Of a DNA stretch of 64,000 nucleotides, positions 1 to 8,400 are shown in pieces. Within the stretch, counting starts at the first letter, position 1, and each line of letters starts with the position of its first letter. This DNA comes from Aliiglaciecola lipolytica (lineage in GTDB: Bacteria > Pseudomonadota > Gammaproteobacteria > Enterobacterales > Alteromonadaceae): the NCBI RefSeq assembly GCF_018860635.1, contig NZ_JAHKPT010000021.1, forward strand, positions 94,674 through 158,673. The letters run 5' to 3'. The translations under genes and the position numbers were made by a program. The notes beneath the pieces were generated by a model. The model had not been told where the DNA came from. It did no database searches and saw only the letters and a list, made by a program, of their open reading frames with translations.

Positions 1-35
1 CCACCGCCTACAGGCCATGGAGTAGGGGGGTGCAA

Positions 36-329
36 TTATTTTTGCAGGGACTGGGTTAAATTCAATACTTGCTGTTCCAATGACTCGATGCGCTTTTCCA
101 ATGTAACAATATGCTGCATTAAATCATTTGGTTTTTGAGGCGATGCTTCCTCAACTGGTGTAGAAGGGAATTGATCTGGATCGTCTTGCCAGCGTTTTAG
201 TACATCAATGATATCCCGCAATGGTAACGGACGATTTGAGGCCTTTTTAATTAATGCCACACTGGGAACTTTCCCGTTGGATTTTAAGTTCTTACATAGT
301 GACGCAATATACTGAAACTGATTAGACAT
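36..329 (-). CDS. Small hypothetical protein, HTH-like N-terminus plus C-terminal coiled coil
   Basis: A protein of about 97 residues that I do not recognise with certainty. The N-terminal half (SNGKVPSVALIKKA, then LRDIIDVLKRW) has the look of a small helix-turn-helix or winged-helix fold, loosely like the KfrA-type N-terminal domain. The last 30 residues (IVTLEKRIESLEQQVLNLTQ) have heptad-spaced hydrophobics and should form a coiled coil. DNA binding by a dimer is a plausible guess only. I chose the ATG at 329; the frame stays open to a GTG at 341, and neither has a clear ribosome binding site. Confidence 0.6.
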   Translation of the reverse strand: MSNQFQYIASLCKNLKSNGKVPSVALIKKASNRPLPLRDIIDVLKRWQDDPDQFPSTPVEEASPQKPNDLMQHIVTLEKRIESLEQQVLNLTQSLQK

Positions 330-491
330 GATGAAAAACACTAATATTTAGCGAATGTGCCTATCTTAGCGGTATTGGTAATCACATGCATTAATTTTTT
401 TATATATAAAACAATAAGTTAAATTTTGGCCTCGATTTTGTATTGTGGAATGCTAATTAACAAACATAAATACAACACCAAGGAAACTAAA

Positions 492-854
492 ATGAAAAAA
501 ACGCTTGTTGCTGCAGCATTAGTATTACCACTGACATTATCTGGATGTGTTATATCGGTCGGTGGGGAAGGGGATTACTCATACCAATCGGATTGGGAAC
601 AAAAAGAACGTAAAAATAGAAAGGCGATTGCAAGACTGGAATCCAATACAGCCATCGAAGATATTAGAAGTCGCATGGGCACGCCAGATTTCAGTGAACT
701 ATATCAACAAAATAATGATGAAATAAATGTTTTGTTTTATCGCACCCAGCGTCGCGAAGGTGATGGTGTCACAACTAAAGATGAATGCACGCCTTTGGTG
801 TTCAAAAATGGTAATTTAATTGGTTGGGGCGACTCTGCTTACAACAATATCTAA
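492..854 (+). CDS. DUF3192 family lipoprotein
   Basis: A 120-aa predicted lipoprotein. The N-terminus MKKTLVAAALVLPLTLSGC is a type II signal peptide with lipobox LSGC, so the mature protein should be lipid-anchored at its cysteine. The rest matches the DUF3192 pattern of Shewanella, Vibrio and Alteromonas: NRKAIARLESN, then RMGTPDFSE, then VLFYRTQRREGDG, then TTKDECTPLVF and a terminal GWG. Its function is unknown. The frame is open from 426, but the ATG at 492 is preceded by AAGGAAAC and begins the signal peptide, so it is the start. It stands alone and converges on the DUF2789 gene. Confidence 0.88.
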   Translation: MKKTLVAAALVLPLTLSGCVISVGGEGDYSYQSDWEQKERKNRKAIARLESNTAIEDIRSRMGTPDFSELYQQNNDEINVLFYRTQRREGDGVTTKDECTPLVFKNGNLIGWGDSAYNNI

Positions 855-888
855 GCTTCACTTTTTCTGCTACGCCTAGTTTGGAAGC

Positions 889-917
889 AGCAGGCCAAGC
901 CATATTCTTGGCCTGCT
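889..917. terminator. Hairpin between convergent genes
   Basis: A perfect 11-bp inverted repeat, AGCAGGCCAAG (889-899) and CTTGGCCTGCT (907-917), with a 7-nt loop. It lies in the 70-bp gap between the convergent DUF3192 and DUF2789 genes, so it may end transcription from both sides. The flanking T tract is poor (ATTAATATT), which makes it an atypical intrinsic terminator. Confidence 0.5.
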
Positions 918-924
918 ATTAATA

Positions 925-1155
925 TTATCGTAGTCGATTGTCTAGCTGATCGATCAACTCAGTCCATTCCGCATCTTCAAAAAAAGATTGTCTAATAAAA
1001 GTCGATTGAGCCTGTGTCCAAAAACTAGCTTCTTCTAGTTTTGTCGATTTATCCAATCCTTTGTGTTTGGCTATAAAGTTTTCAATTGACTCCTCGTCAT
1101 TGGCTAAACCTAATTGCAGAAACAAATCCTTTAACTCTAAATTTTCAGTTAGCAT
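925..1155 (-). CDS. DUF2789 family protein
   Basis: A 76-aa soluble acidic protein matching the DUF2789 family across its full length: an N-terminal LKDLFLQLGL segment, ENFIAKHKGL in the middle, then the characteristic SFWTQAQSTFIRQSF and a terminal WTELIDQLDNRL. No function is known for the family. The start ATG is preceded on the minus strand by GGAGACA, a good ribosome binding site. It is a single gene facing away from the GNAT gene. Confidence 0.87.
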   Translation of the reverse strand: MLTENLELKDLFLQLGLANDEESIENFIAKHKGLDKSTKLEEASFWTQAQSTFIRQSFFEDAEWTELIDQLDNRLR

Positions 1156-1438
1156 TTAATGTCTCCTTGATGGAATTTTAAACTCGAGTTGTGTTGGCAT
1201 TTCATGTAGATTGATACTCGTTGAGAAAGTTTGGATTACTTGTTCTCACTAAGTCAATCAAGTTCATTGTCATTCGCACCCTTTCACTGCTTCTACTTAA
1301 GTCTTGGGGGGAATAGGCTATAAATCAACCTCATCTAGCCAAAATAGTAAAATTAGTTTGCCGTTATTTTTAATGAGTTGTTAACAATTGGTTAATAATT
1401 ATGTAGAGTGAAACTTCCTAATTGAAGAGAGTCGAACT

Positions 1439-2083
1439 ATGTCAAATACTGCACAAGACATAAATCCGCTAGATAAAATCAAAGCTGTTTATCTGGCCGC
1501 TGAAGATTTAAAAATTGCCGCATCAATTTTATATCAAGCTTATCATGATGATCCGCTGTTTTTAGATATATTCGATTCTGAGAAGGAAGGGTATGAATCC
1601 CGTTTAAGGGGCGCAATTAGAGAAGAGTTAAATGCCTTTTGGTCCGCTAAACAGCCAATGATTGGTCTTTTTGAAGATGAACGTTTATTGGCAGTAGCAT
1701 GTATGATTAAACCTGATAGTGCGTTCAACCCCGACCGATTTTGGCATTGGCGCTTAAAGATGTTGCTTACCGCTGGTTATATAGGCACCAAGCAAATGAT
1801 CGAAAAGGAACAGCGGGTAAGAGAGCGTATTCCCCATGAAAAATACCATATGTTGTCGTTTATTGGAGTGCATCCAGATCATCAGCACAGAGGTCTTGGA
1901 CACGTTTTAATGAGTGCGATTGATAGTATTGTGCTAGAAGAAGAAAAAAGTGAAGGTGTTGGGGTTTATGTCACTCTACCTAAATGTTTGTCATTCTTCT
2001 CCGACGGAAAATATGACCATATTGATGAACTAAAAGTCTCACGCATAACTGGGCAAATAATGTTTAGACCTCGGTCAGAGTAA
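1439..2083 (+). CDS. GNAT family N-acetyltransferase
   Basis: A 214-aa protein with the GNAT acetyl-CoA fold. The diagnostic motif A is at about residues 141-160: FIGVHPDHQHRGLGHVLM, where QHRGLG is the Q/R-x-x-G-x-G pyrophosphate-binding loop. The C-terminal strand GVGVYVTLPKCLSFF ... FFSDGK fits motif B of the family. The substrate is unknown; nothing in the neighbourhood suggests one. Translation starts at the ATG after GAAGAGAG. The gene is monocistronic, and the next feature downstream on this strand is the CsrB-like RNA. Confidence 0.85.
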   Translation: MSNTAQDINPLDKIKAVYLAAEDLKIAASILYQAYHDDPLFLDIFDSEKEGYESRLRGAIREELNAFWSAKQPMIGLFEDERLLAVACMIKPDSAFNPDRFWHWRLKMLLTAGYIGTKQMIEKEQRVRERIPHEKYHMLSFIGVHPDHQHRGLGHVLMSAIDSIVLEEEKSEGVGVYVTLPKCLSFFSDGKYDHIDELKVSRITGQIMFRPRSE

Positions 2084-2273
2084 AAAACCGCGGAATTTAT
2101 TCTAAAGGGTAAAGTAACCATCTTGCATTGTTTAGTCTTACTTTACCCTACTAATACCGTTTCTTATTGTCATTTTCAGCAATCTAAAATCCGCAAAATC
2201 AGTAAAATTTTAAATTCATTTTCATTAAATCCATTAGGTTCAAATTCTAGAGTAAGAAAATAACCTTTTTATT
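2084..2273. other. Intergenic region upstream of the CsrB-type RNA
   Basis: AT-rich spacer without a credible ORF. It holds a perfect 12-bp inverted repeat, AGGGTAAAGTAA (2106-2117) and TTACTTTACCCT (2138-2149), with a 20-nt loop, just after the GNAT stop codon. This may be a 3' stability hairpin or weak terminator for that gene (there is no T tract), or a protein-binding site of the RNA promoter. The whole gene-free stretch continues to 2830 and carries the GacA-type box and the RNA described separately. Confidence 0.45.
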
Positions 2274-2291
2274 TGTAAGATATTTCGTACA
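2274..2291. promoter_or_regulatory. GacA/UvrY-type upstream activating box
   Basis: TGTAAG-ATATTT-CGTACA, matching the GacA/UvrY/VarA upstream activating consensus TGTAAG-N6-CTTACA with one mismatch. Such boxes lie 100-200 bp upstream of csrB, rsmY and rsmZ start sites; this one lies about 185 bp upstream of the inferred RNA start at 2461. The position and spacing, together with the RNA, support activation of the RNA by a BarA-UvrY type two-component system encoded elsewhere. Confidence 0.62.
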
Positions 2292-2428
2292 TGGCTGTAG
2301 GTCTTAAGCGGAATAAACACTTAGGGTAAAGCTTACCTTTTATTTAACTTTATGAATTTAAAGGCTTATTTTTCAAAATGTAGACTTTAGTATAATGGCT
2401 TACAAAATAAAGCTAGATTGGGTACTAG

Positions 2429-2457
2429 TAGAAACTTTTAATTGCTTTATCTTATAC
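2429..2457 (+). promoter_or_regulatory. csrB: Putative promoter of the CsrB-type RNA
   Basis: A -10-like TTATAC (2452-2457) lies a few bases before the GTCACAGGGA that I take as the RNA 5' end. At 17-bp spacing the -35 position (2429-2434) reads TAGAAA, a poor match to TTGACA. A weak -35 fits an activator-dependent promoter driven from the upstream TGTAAG box. The exact start site is inferred. Confidence 0.4.
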
Positions 2458-2460
2458 CTC

Positions 2461-2817
2461 GTCACAGGGAAATACGACGGGTCAGGAAGACTTAAGGAAA
2501 GCCAGAAGGACACTTTCATTGGATGAAAGAAAATGGTCAGGATGAGCATTTAGTAAAGGACTACAAACTCAAGGATAGATAGGGAAGACGAAGGACAATC
2601 TTAAGGATGAGAAATGCTGTAAGTAAGGATGTGCAGCTAAATAAGGAATAAAGGAAAGGGACTCACTTAGGAAGAGTGACTCACTTAAGGATGAGCGAGA
2701 ATAGAGGGAAAGGGGCGTATACGGATGTTGACCGGGATGGTTTAATAGCGAAGGAAAGCTGAGAGGGATTCTCAAAATTCTGAAAGGTGTGTCTAATTTA
2801 TTAGACACACCTTTTTT
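2461..2817 (+). ncRNA. csrB: CsrB-type regulatory RNA (sequesters CsrA/RsmA)
   Basis: A non-coding RNA of about 355 nt. On this strand I count 22 GGA trinucleotides in 300 nt (first at 2468, last at 2766), many in the AGGA or AAGGAT context that CsrA binds. Several sit in loops of small stems: CTTTCAT-TGG-ATGAAAG at 2513-2529, CTCA-CTTAAGGA-TGAG at 2680-2695, GAGA-GGGAT-TCTC at 2761-2773. The 5' end GTCACAGGGA resembles the E. coli CsrB 5' end, and a strong intrinsic terminator closes it. Known members titrate the translational repressor CsrA and so control biofilm, motility and carbon storage. No ORF with a ribosome binding site covers it. The family call is strong; the 5' end is approximate. 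Confidence 0.88.
2784..2817. terminator. Intrinsic terminator of the CsrB-type RNA
   Basis: A perfect 13-bp stem, AAGGTGTGTCTAA (2784-2796) paired with TTAGACACACCTT (2801-2813), a 4-nt loop and then a T-rich tail on the plus strand. On the minus strand the stem starts with a matching A/T-rich edge, so it may also stop transcripts of the hybrid kinase gene, whose stop codon is at 2830. Confidence 0.9.
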
Positions 2818-2829
2818 ATTTGTTTAATG

Positions 2830-5800
2830 CTACTTTTCGATCCACTTGAGTATACCTTGCTCTAAATCTTCGATGATTATTGGTTTACTGATATATCCAT
2901 CCATTCCAGCATCAAAGCACTTTTCCTTATCTCCTTTCATTGCATTGGCGGTTAACGCGATAATCGGAATGTTCGGATCAAAATTTACACCTTGATATCC
3001 ACGTATTATTCTACTGGCTTCGTAGCCATCCATTATTGGCATCTGGCAATCCATTAGTACAATATCAAAAGGAGTCGTCGCTCGGCTCAACTGTTCAATT
3101 GCTTCCATACCGTTATTTGCTAACTCAGTAATACAGTCTAATTTTTTAAGCATTTCCTTTGCTACTGCTTGGTTAATCGCATTGTCTTCGACTAACAAAA
3201 TACGCGGCACTGCTTTTGATGGACTGGTCGCGTTGTGTCGGGTTATTAATTCAATTTGTTGTTTTCTTGTTTCTGATTTAATGAGTTTTTGATTACTAAT
3301 TTGGGTAATTGCAAAAAACAAATCGTCATTTTTAATGGGTTTATGAAAGTATGCATCAAAACCTATATTTTTAAACTTCTGAGCATCTCCTCGTCTTGCA
3401 CTTGCTGTCATTAAAATCATATTCAACGATGCAAACCTTTCATCACTTTTAATCGCTTTGCCTAATTCTGTGCCATTGATACCAGGCATATCCGCATCGA
3501 TAATTGCGATATCTATTTTGTCTCTAATTTCACAATGTTTACGCAGTGTTTTTAATGCTTCAGGAGAATTTTTGGCTTGCACAACCTTAATTTTTTCCGA
3601 TTCCAGAATGGATGACAAAACGTCTCGACTGGTTTGGTTATCATCCACAACCAGCACTTTCAATTGCGCTAGATTTGCTTTGGATAAATCGTATTTTTGC
3701 GTGTTATGCTTGTTTACAGCAGGCTCAAACTGAAGGGTAAACCAAAATTCTGAGCCTTTTTGCCATTCACTGTTAACCCCAATTTCGCCGTTCAATAACT
3801 CTACCAGTTCTTTGGCGATGGAAAGACCCAAACCCGTGCCACCAAATTTGCGCGTGGTTGAGGCGTCTAATTGACTAAACTTGTGGAACAGTTGTTGTTG
3901 TTTTTCTTTGGAAATACCCATTCCAGAATCTATCACACAAAAGATCAGTTTATTTTCACTGGTCAAATTAACTTTAATAACGATTTCACCTTGTTGGGTG
4001 AATTTGATTGCGTTACTGGTTAAGTTTGTGAGTATTTGCCGTATTCTGCCAGGATCACCTTGAATCCACCTTGGAACACTTGGGTGCATGGAAAATATCA
4101 GTTCCAAATGTTTGTCTTCTGCTCGAATTGAGAAACTCTCAATAAATTTATTCAGCATTTCATGCAGATCAAATTCTATATTTTCGATTTCTAGCTTACC
4201 GGCTTCGATTTTTGAAAAGTCTAAAATATCATTAATTAAGGTCAGCAAAATGTGACCACTACTTTGCGCCAACTCTGCATATTTTAACTGTTGTTCTGAC
4301 AACGGCGTATTTAGCAGAAGATCATTCATACCAATAATGCCATTTATGGGAGTTCGAATTTCGTGACTCATATTCGCTAAAAAGTCGCTTTTGGCCTGAC
4401 TGGCAACTTTTGCTTTTTCCTCTGCTTCTTTTAATTCCGTTATGTCTTGAAATGCGCCTCGTAAAATAACCTCACCTTTTTGGTTGTGTTCTCTAAACCC
4501 AAAAGACTTCACCCATATTTTTTTGTTATTTGCGGTGATAAACGGCAATTGAAAATCGAATGGGATGTTGTTAGTGGTTGCTTCGGTTAATGCGTCTTGT
4601 ACTTTTTGACGGTCTTCTGGCAGATAAAAATTAATCGCATTTTCAACATCAATTTTGCTACCGATGGGCAGTTCATGAATGCGATAGACTTCATCAGACC
4701 AATATATCTCGCCCGTTGTGAAATTCACTTCCCAAGCCCCTAATTTGGCTACTTTTCCAGTGGCCATCAATAACGAAGCACTGCGCTCTTTTTCTTCTTC
4801 AATGCGCTTAAGTTCAGTGATATCTCGCCCTATTAATAAGAAGCCTTCAACATCTTTGTCAGCATTCATCACTGGGGTTATCGTTAACTGAATTGGAATT
4901 AGCTTGCCACTCTTGCTTATAAATTGAGTTTCAAATTCGTCAGCAATCCCTTGTCTGGCGGAATAGGTTATTGACGCCATTCCTGACGGGATTTCTTTAC
5001 CTAGCTTGGTGCTGAGGTGTTTGGCATGAACTGCTAATGACTCTGATTTAAAGAACAACTCTGGGGTTAATAGACCAACGACCGAACTTCGATGATATTC
5101 AAGTGTCTTTTCTGCAAAGTTATTGTAAGTGATGATATTGCCCGATAAATTGGTGGACATAATGAGCAGATTGGCACTATTTAGAATAGCGTCCTGCATG
5201 TTACTGTAGTTTACGAGCTCGAGTTCTTGTTGTTTAGATTTTGTAATATCTGTGGCAACAACTATGATTCGAACGATTTTGTCGTTCTCAAATAGCGGTT
5301 TTATATTTGCCCGAAACCAAAGAGTTTGACCTTGTTTATTATAATGAATTAACTCGTAACTGTGGCCCTTGCCATTAGCGATTGCTTGTTTGATTTTAAG
5401 CACCGTTGAGGTGTCTGTTTGAGGACCAAACAAAAACTCTTGAGGGGATTTACCGACGATTTCCGCTAGGGTGAAGCCACTCAATTTGATAAACGCCGGA
5501 TTAACCCATTCGATTGTCATATCTGGGTTAAATATCATGATCGCGTTTTCGGATTCTTGCACAATGCTGGCTAAAAACTCATTTTCCGCCTTGCTTTCTA
5601 GTAGTTTTTGTTGGGTTTCATATTGCTCCGTTAAGTCAATATTGATACCCGTAATTTTAAGTGGGCTGTTGTCGCCTGTGCGTATAACCTGACCAAACGC
5701 TTGAATGTATTTTTCTTTTTCAGTTGCGGTTTTAATTCGAAATTCAGCTTCATATTTATTGTTTAATTTATTGGCTTGCTGAAATTCGTTGATCGCCATT

Positions 5801-6432
5801 TCTCTATCTTCAGGGTGGATAAATGAAAACCAATCTTGTATGTCAGTTGAGTAATTCTCTGGAGATACGTCGTACAATCGACACATCTGCTCGTCCCACA
5901 CCATTTGTTTAGTAGAAAAGTCATATTGCCAAACACCAATGCCCGACTGTTTCGCCACTTCATACCTTGCCAATAGATTTTTAACGATGGTTTGAGCGGA
6001 TAGCAGCTTTTTCGCAGGGCTGAAGGAAATGACCACACCTTGGAAATCATTGTTGGATAATTCATCGATTAAAACGGTGACATAACTAATGGCGAAAGTT
6101 GGGGTTGAAATAGCGATGGGATCGCCGTCATTTAATTCAAAGTGTAGGTTAAGTTCGTGGGGCGCATTTAACTGCTTAAATAATTCGACAAAAATAGCTC
6201 TGCTGTGATCTAAGGTGAAAAGCCCATCAACCGGATTGCCAATTATTGATGAGGTATCAACATCAAATAATCGCCGCGCCGCGTTGTTTAAATTGGCTAC
6301 TTGGCCGGTGGTATTGCAGACTATCATTGCAATGGAACTTTGCTCGAATAACGATTGAGCTACATCAAGTTTCCAATTATCTTTTTTTGTCACGTTCAAA
6401 TATCCTATAAGAGAATTCTCTACCCCTACCAT
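2830..6432 (-). CDS. Soluble hybrid sensor histidine kinase with five PAS domains and two receiver domains
   Basis: About 1200 residues. In order: five PAS-like domains (about residues 25-140, 157-272, 287-397, 412-540, 552-667), a HisKA dimerisation domain with H-box FLANMSHEIRTPINGIIGM (phospho-His about 690), a HATPase_c domain with N-box NLTSNAIKFT, VIDSGMGI and GGTGLGLSI, then two receiver domains, REC1 (LVVDDNQTS, acceptor in IIDADMPG) and REC2 (LVEDNAINQ, acceptor in LMDCQMPIMDG). I see no membrane segment, no HAMP and no C-terminal HPt domain, so it is a cytosolic hybrid kinase needing an external phosphotransfer partner. The start is uncertain: ATG at 6432 is used, but the frame is open to a TTG at 6546, and neither has a good ribosome binding site. 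It converges on the CsrB-type RNA and shares its terminator region. Confidence 0.88.
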   Translation of the reverse strand: MVGVENSLIGYLNVTKKDNWKLDVAQSLFEQSSIAMIVCNTTGQVANLNNAARRLFDVDTSSIIGNPVDGLFTLDHSRAIFVELFKQLNAPHELNLHFELNDGDPIAISTPTFAISYVTVLIDELSNNDFQGVVISFSPAKKLLSAQTIVKNLLARYEVAKQSGIGVWQYDFSTKQMVWDEQMCRLYDVSPENYSTDIQDWFSFIHPEDREMAINEFQQANKLNNKYEAEFRIKTATEKEKYIQAFGQVIRTGDNSPLKITGINIDLTEQYETQQKLLESKAENEFLASIVQESENAIMIFNPDMTIEWVNPAFIKLSGFTLAEIVGKSPQEFLFGPQTDTSTVLKIKQAIANGKGHSYELIHYNKQGQTLWFRANIKPLFENDKIVRIIVVATDITKSKQQELELVNYSNMQDAILNSANLLIMSTNLSGNIITYNNFAEKTLEYHRSSVVGLLTPELFFKSESLAVHAKHLSTKLGKEIPSGMASITYSARQGIADEFETQFISKSGKLIPIQLTITPVMNADKDVEGFLLIGRDITELKRIEEEKERSASLLMATGKVAKLGAWEVNFTTGEIYWSDEVYRIHELPIGSKIDVENAINFYLPEDRQKVQDALTEATTNNIPFDFQLPFITANNKKIWVKSFGFREHNQKGEVILRGAFQDITELKEAEEKAKVASQAKSDFLANMSHEIRTPINGIIGMNDLLLNTPLSEQQLKYAELAQSSGHILLTLINDILDFSKIEAGKLEIENIEFDLHEMLNKFIESFSIRAEDKHLELIFSMHPSVPRWIQGDPGRIRQILTNLTSNAIKFTQQGEIVIKVNLTSENKLIFCVIDSGMGISKEKQQQLFHKFSQLDASTTRKFGGTGLGLSIAKELVELLNGEIGVNSEWQKGSEFWFTLQFEPAVNKHNTQKYDLSKANLAQLKVLVVDDNQTSRDVLSSILESEKIKVVQAKNSPEALKTLRKHCEIRDKIDIAIIDADMPGINGTELGKAIKSDERFASLNMILMTASARRGDAQKFKNIGFDAYFHKPIKNDDLFFAITQISNQKLIKSETRKQQIELITRHNATSPSKAVPRILLVEDNAINQAVAKEMLKKLDCITELANNGMEAIEQLSRATTPFDIVLMDCQMPIMDGYEASRIIRGYQGVNFDPNIPIIALTANAMKGDKEKCFDAGMDGYISKPIIIEDLEQGILKWIEK

Positions 6433-6725
6433 TATAGATAAAGAATTCTTTTTTACGGTAAATACAATCAGTTTGTGTTTACCCTCTTTTACAACCAATC
6501 CAGATTTAACATTAGTGCAAAAGATCGTGTTATTGAGACCTGTCAATTTATTGAAAACAAATAATAATGACTAATCCATTTACAATACTCATATTGGCTT
6601 AAAGTTTGCCTTAAAAACACCTAAAGTTCGCAAACGGGCTAAAATTATTTAAATAAGTCTGAAAATCGCTAAGTTTGCGTCAATTGAGTGCAAAAAAATT
6701 CAACCTGAGAATAAAAAGGAGCAAA

Positions 6726-8252
6726 ATGAAAACCCAAGTCAGTGCACATTTAACGCGGATTATTGCGGTCACTCTTGTTTTTGTTTCATTGACGGTAGTG
6801 GCCAAGTCTGATCTTGAATTACTTGTTGATGAAAATTTCAAAGAAACAATTTTACTGCACAAAGAACTGGTAAGTATCCCCAGTTTGCCTGCGAATCCTG
6901 AACAGATGCTTGAGAATATTCACTGGGCTGAAGCGCAATATAACAACTTGGGGTTCAAAACGACTTTATTAGAAACTCCTTCGTTACCTATTTTGCTGGC
7001 GGAAAGAGTCTTTGATCCAAGTTATAAAACCATATTATTTTACTTTCACATCGACGGTCAGCCTGTTAATCCAGCAGCTTGGGTGCAAGCAGATCCATTC
7101 GTACCTGAGCTGAAAGAACAAGACGCAAGTGGTGAATGGCGCACTATCGATTGGCAAACATTAAATCAACGTATTGACGATGAGTGGCGTATTTTTGCGC
7201 GTGCGGCTGCTGATGATAAGGCGCCTATAACAATGTTTCTCAGCGCCCTTAAAACTCTTGAGATGCAAGGGGAAAAGCCCAAAATCAACGTTAAAGTTAT
7301 CTTCGATCCAGAAGAAGAATACGGTTCACGTGGGTTACAGTCCACCTTGAACAAATACAAAGCGCGTTATCAGGCCGATTATTTTATCGTGATGGATGGC
7401 CCCGCTCACGACTCTAATAAACCAACAGTCACATTTGGTTGTCGCGGCATAGCGACTGCTAGTATCACAACTTTTGGCGCTAAACTGCCGCAACACAGTG
7501 GACATTTTGGTAACTATTCTCCCAATCCTGTGTTTACTTTAGCGAATCTTCTGTCGTCTATGAAAGATGATAATGGTCGAGTGTTAATTAAAGATTATTA
7601 CCAAGGAATAGTGCTAAATCCAGACACGCAAAAGCTTCTCAACGCAGTGCCCTTTGATGGCGAAAAAGTAAATCAAGCGTTAGGTATTCATTCCGCAGAA
7701 CAGGTAGGCGCTAATTACCAGCAAGCATTGCAGTATCCATCACTTAATGTGCGTCAAATCGGTACATCTTGGAAAGGTGAGGGATTAAAAACGGTGATCC
7801 CTGAATATGCTACCGCTAACCTTGATGTCCGCTTGGTTCCAGAAACGCAAGGGGCAGTGCAGTTGGATAAGATTAAAAAGCATATTGAAGGTTTAGGATA
7901 TTACGTCATTGATCGTGATCCCACCGACGCTGAACGACGTGAATATAAAAAAATTGTTAAATTCAATGGTTCAAAAGGGGTGAGTGCGTTTAGAACTGAT
8001 CCAGATTCCGATTTCGGCTTACAGGTAAGAGCGAGCCTTGCTAAGGGCATGGGCGAAGAACCTGTGGTTATTCGTATGATGGGCGGCACGGTTCCGATTG
8101 TGCCAATCATAAATGCGCTGAATATTCCCACGGTGATTGTTCCTATGGTAAACATGGACAATAACCAACACAGCCCGAATGAGAACATCCGAATCGGAAA
8201 TATACGCCAAGGCATTCATATCTCATTATCGCTATTGAACTCGGAATTTTAA
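6726..8252 (+). CDS. Secreted M20 family metallopeptidase
   Basis: A 508-aa zinc-dependent exopeptidase or aminoacylase of the M20/M25/M40 family, probably periplasmic. Residues 1-27 form a signal peptide (VTLVFVSLTVVAKS). Metal and catalytic motifs are intact: FYFHIDGQP (H108, D110), RAAADDKAP (bridging Asp about 163), DPEEEYGS (catalytic Glu pair about 196-198), FIVMDGPAHD (Asp about 224) and a C-terminal NNQHSPNEN His ligand. The lid dimerisation domain lies between. The ATG at 6726 is preceded by AAAAAGGAGC and opens the signal peptide, so it is preferred over the in-frame codon at 6675. Substrate unknown; a single gene. Confidence 0.88.
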   Translation: MKTQVSAHLTRIIAVTLVFVSLTVVAKSDLELLVDENFKETILLHKELVSIPSLPANPEQMLENIHWAEAQYNNLGFKTTLLETPSLPILLAERVFDPSYKTILFYFHIDGQPVNPAAWVQADPFVPELKEQDASGEWRTIDWQTLNQRIDDEWRIFARAAADDKAPITMFLSALKTLEMQGEKPKINVKVIFDPEEEYGSRGLQSTLNKYKARYQADYFIVMDGPAHDSNKPTVTFGCRGIATASITTFGAKLPQHSGHFGNYSPNPVFTLANLLSSMKDDNGRVLIKDYYQGIVLNPDTQKLLNAVPFDGEKVNQALGIHSAEQVGANYQQALQYPSLNVRQIGTSWKGEGLKTVIPEYATANLDVRLVPETQGAVQLDKIKKHIEGLGYYVIDRDPTDAERREYKKIVKFNGSKGVSAFRTDPDSDFGLQVRASLAKGMGEEPVVIRMMGGTVPIVPIINALNIPTVIVPMVNMDNNQHSPNENIRIGNIRQGIHISLSLLNSEF

Positions 8253-8400
8253 ATTAAGCCATGGCGGCACAGTTTCTCGTCATCAATGTCATTCAGTGGA
8301 TAGTTTAATCTAGTGTCGCAATAATTTTCACGGTGACAATATTGGTAACTGTGGCGTTTGTTAATTACAATAGCGAAAATTTCTAATAAGAGGTTAACGC

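Noticed and set aside
1-35. Minus-strand ATG at 18 (starting MACRRW) as the beginning of another gene
   Set aside because: Only six codons are in the window, and the upstream sequence (CCCCCCTACTCC on the coding strand) has no ribosome binding site. Cannot be supported.
2569-2808. 79-codon minus-strand reading frame across the CsrB-type RNA
   Set aside because: It is Ser/Leu/Pro-rich only because it is the complement of the GGA repeats; it has no ribosome binding site and lies under the + strand terminator.
5763-6065. 100-codon reading frame inside the hybrid kinase on the same strand
   Set aside because: It is a shifted-frame shadow of the PAS2 coding region; the kinase frame is intact and matches known domains.
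2830-6432. Hybrid kinase as BarA, the sensor of the CsrB pathway
   Set aside because: It lacks periplasmic and HAMP domains and the C-terminal HPt that BarA/GacS proteins have.
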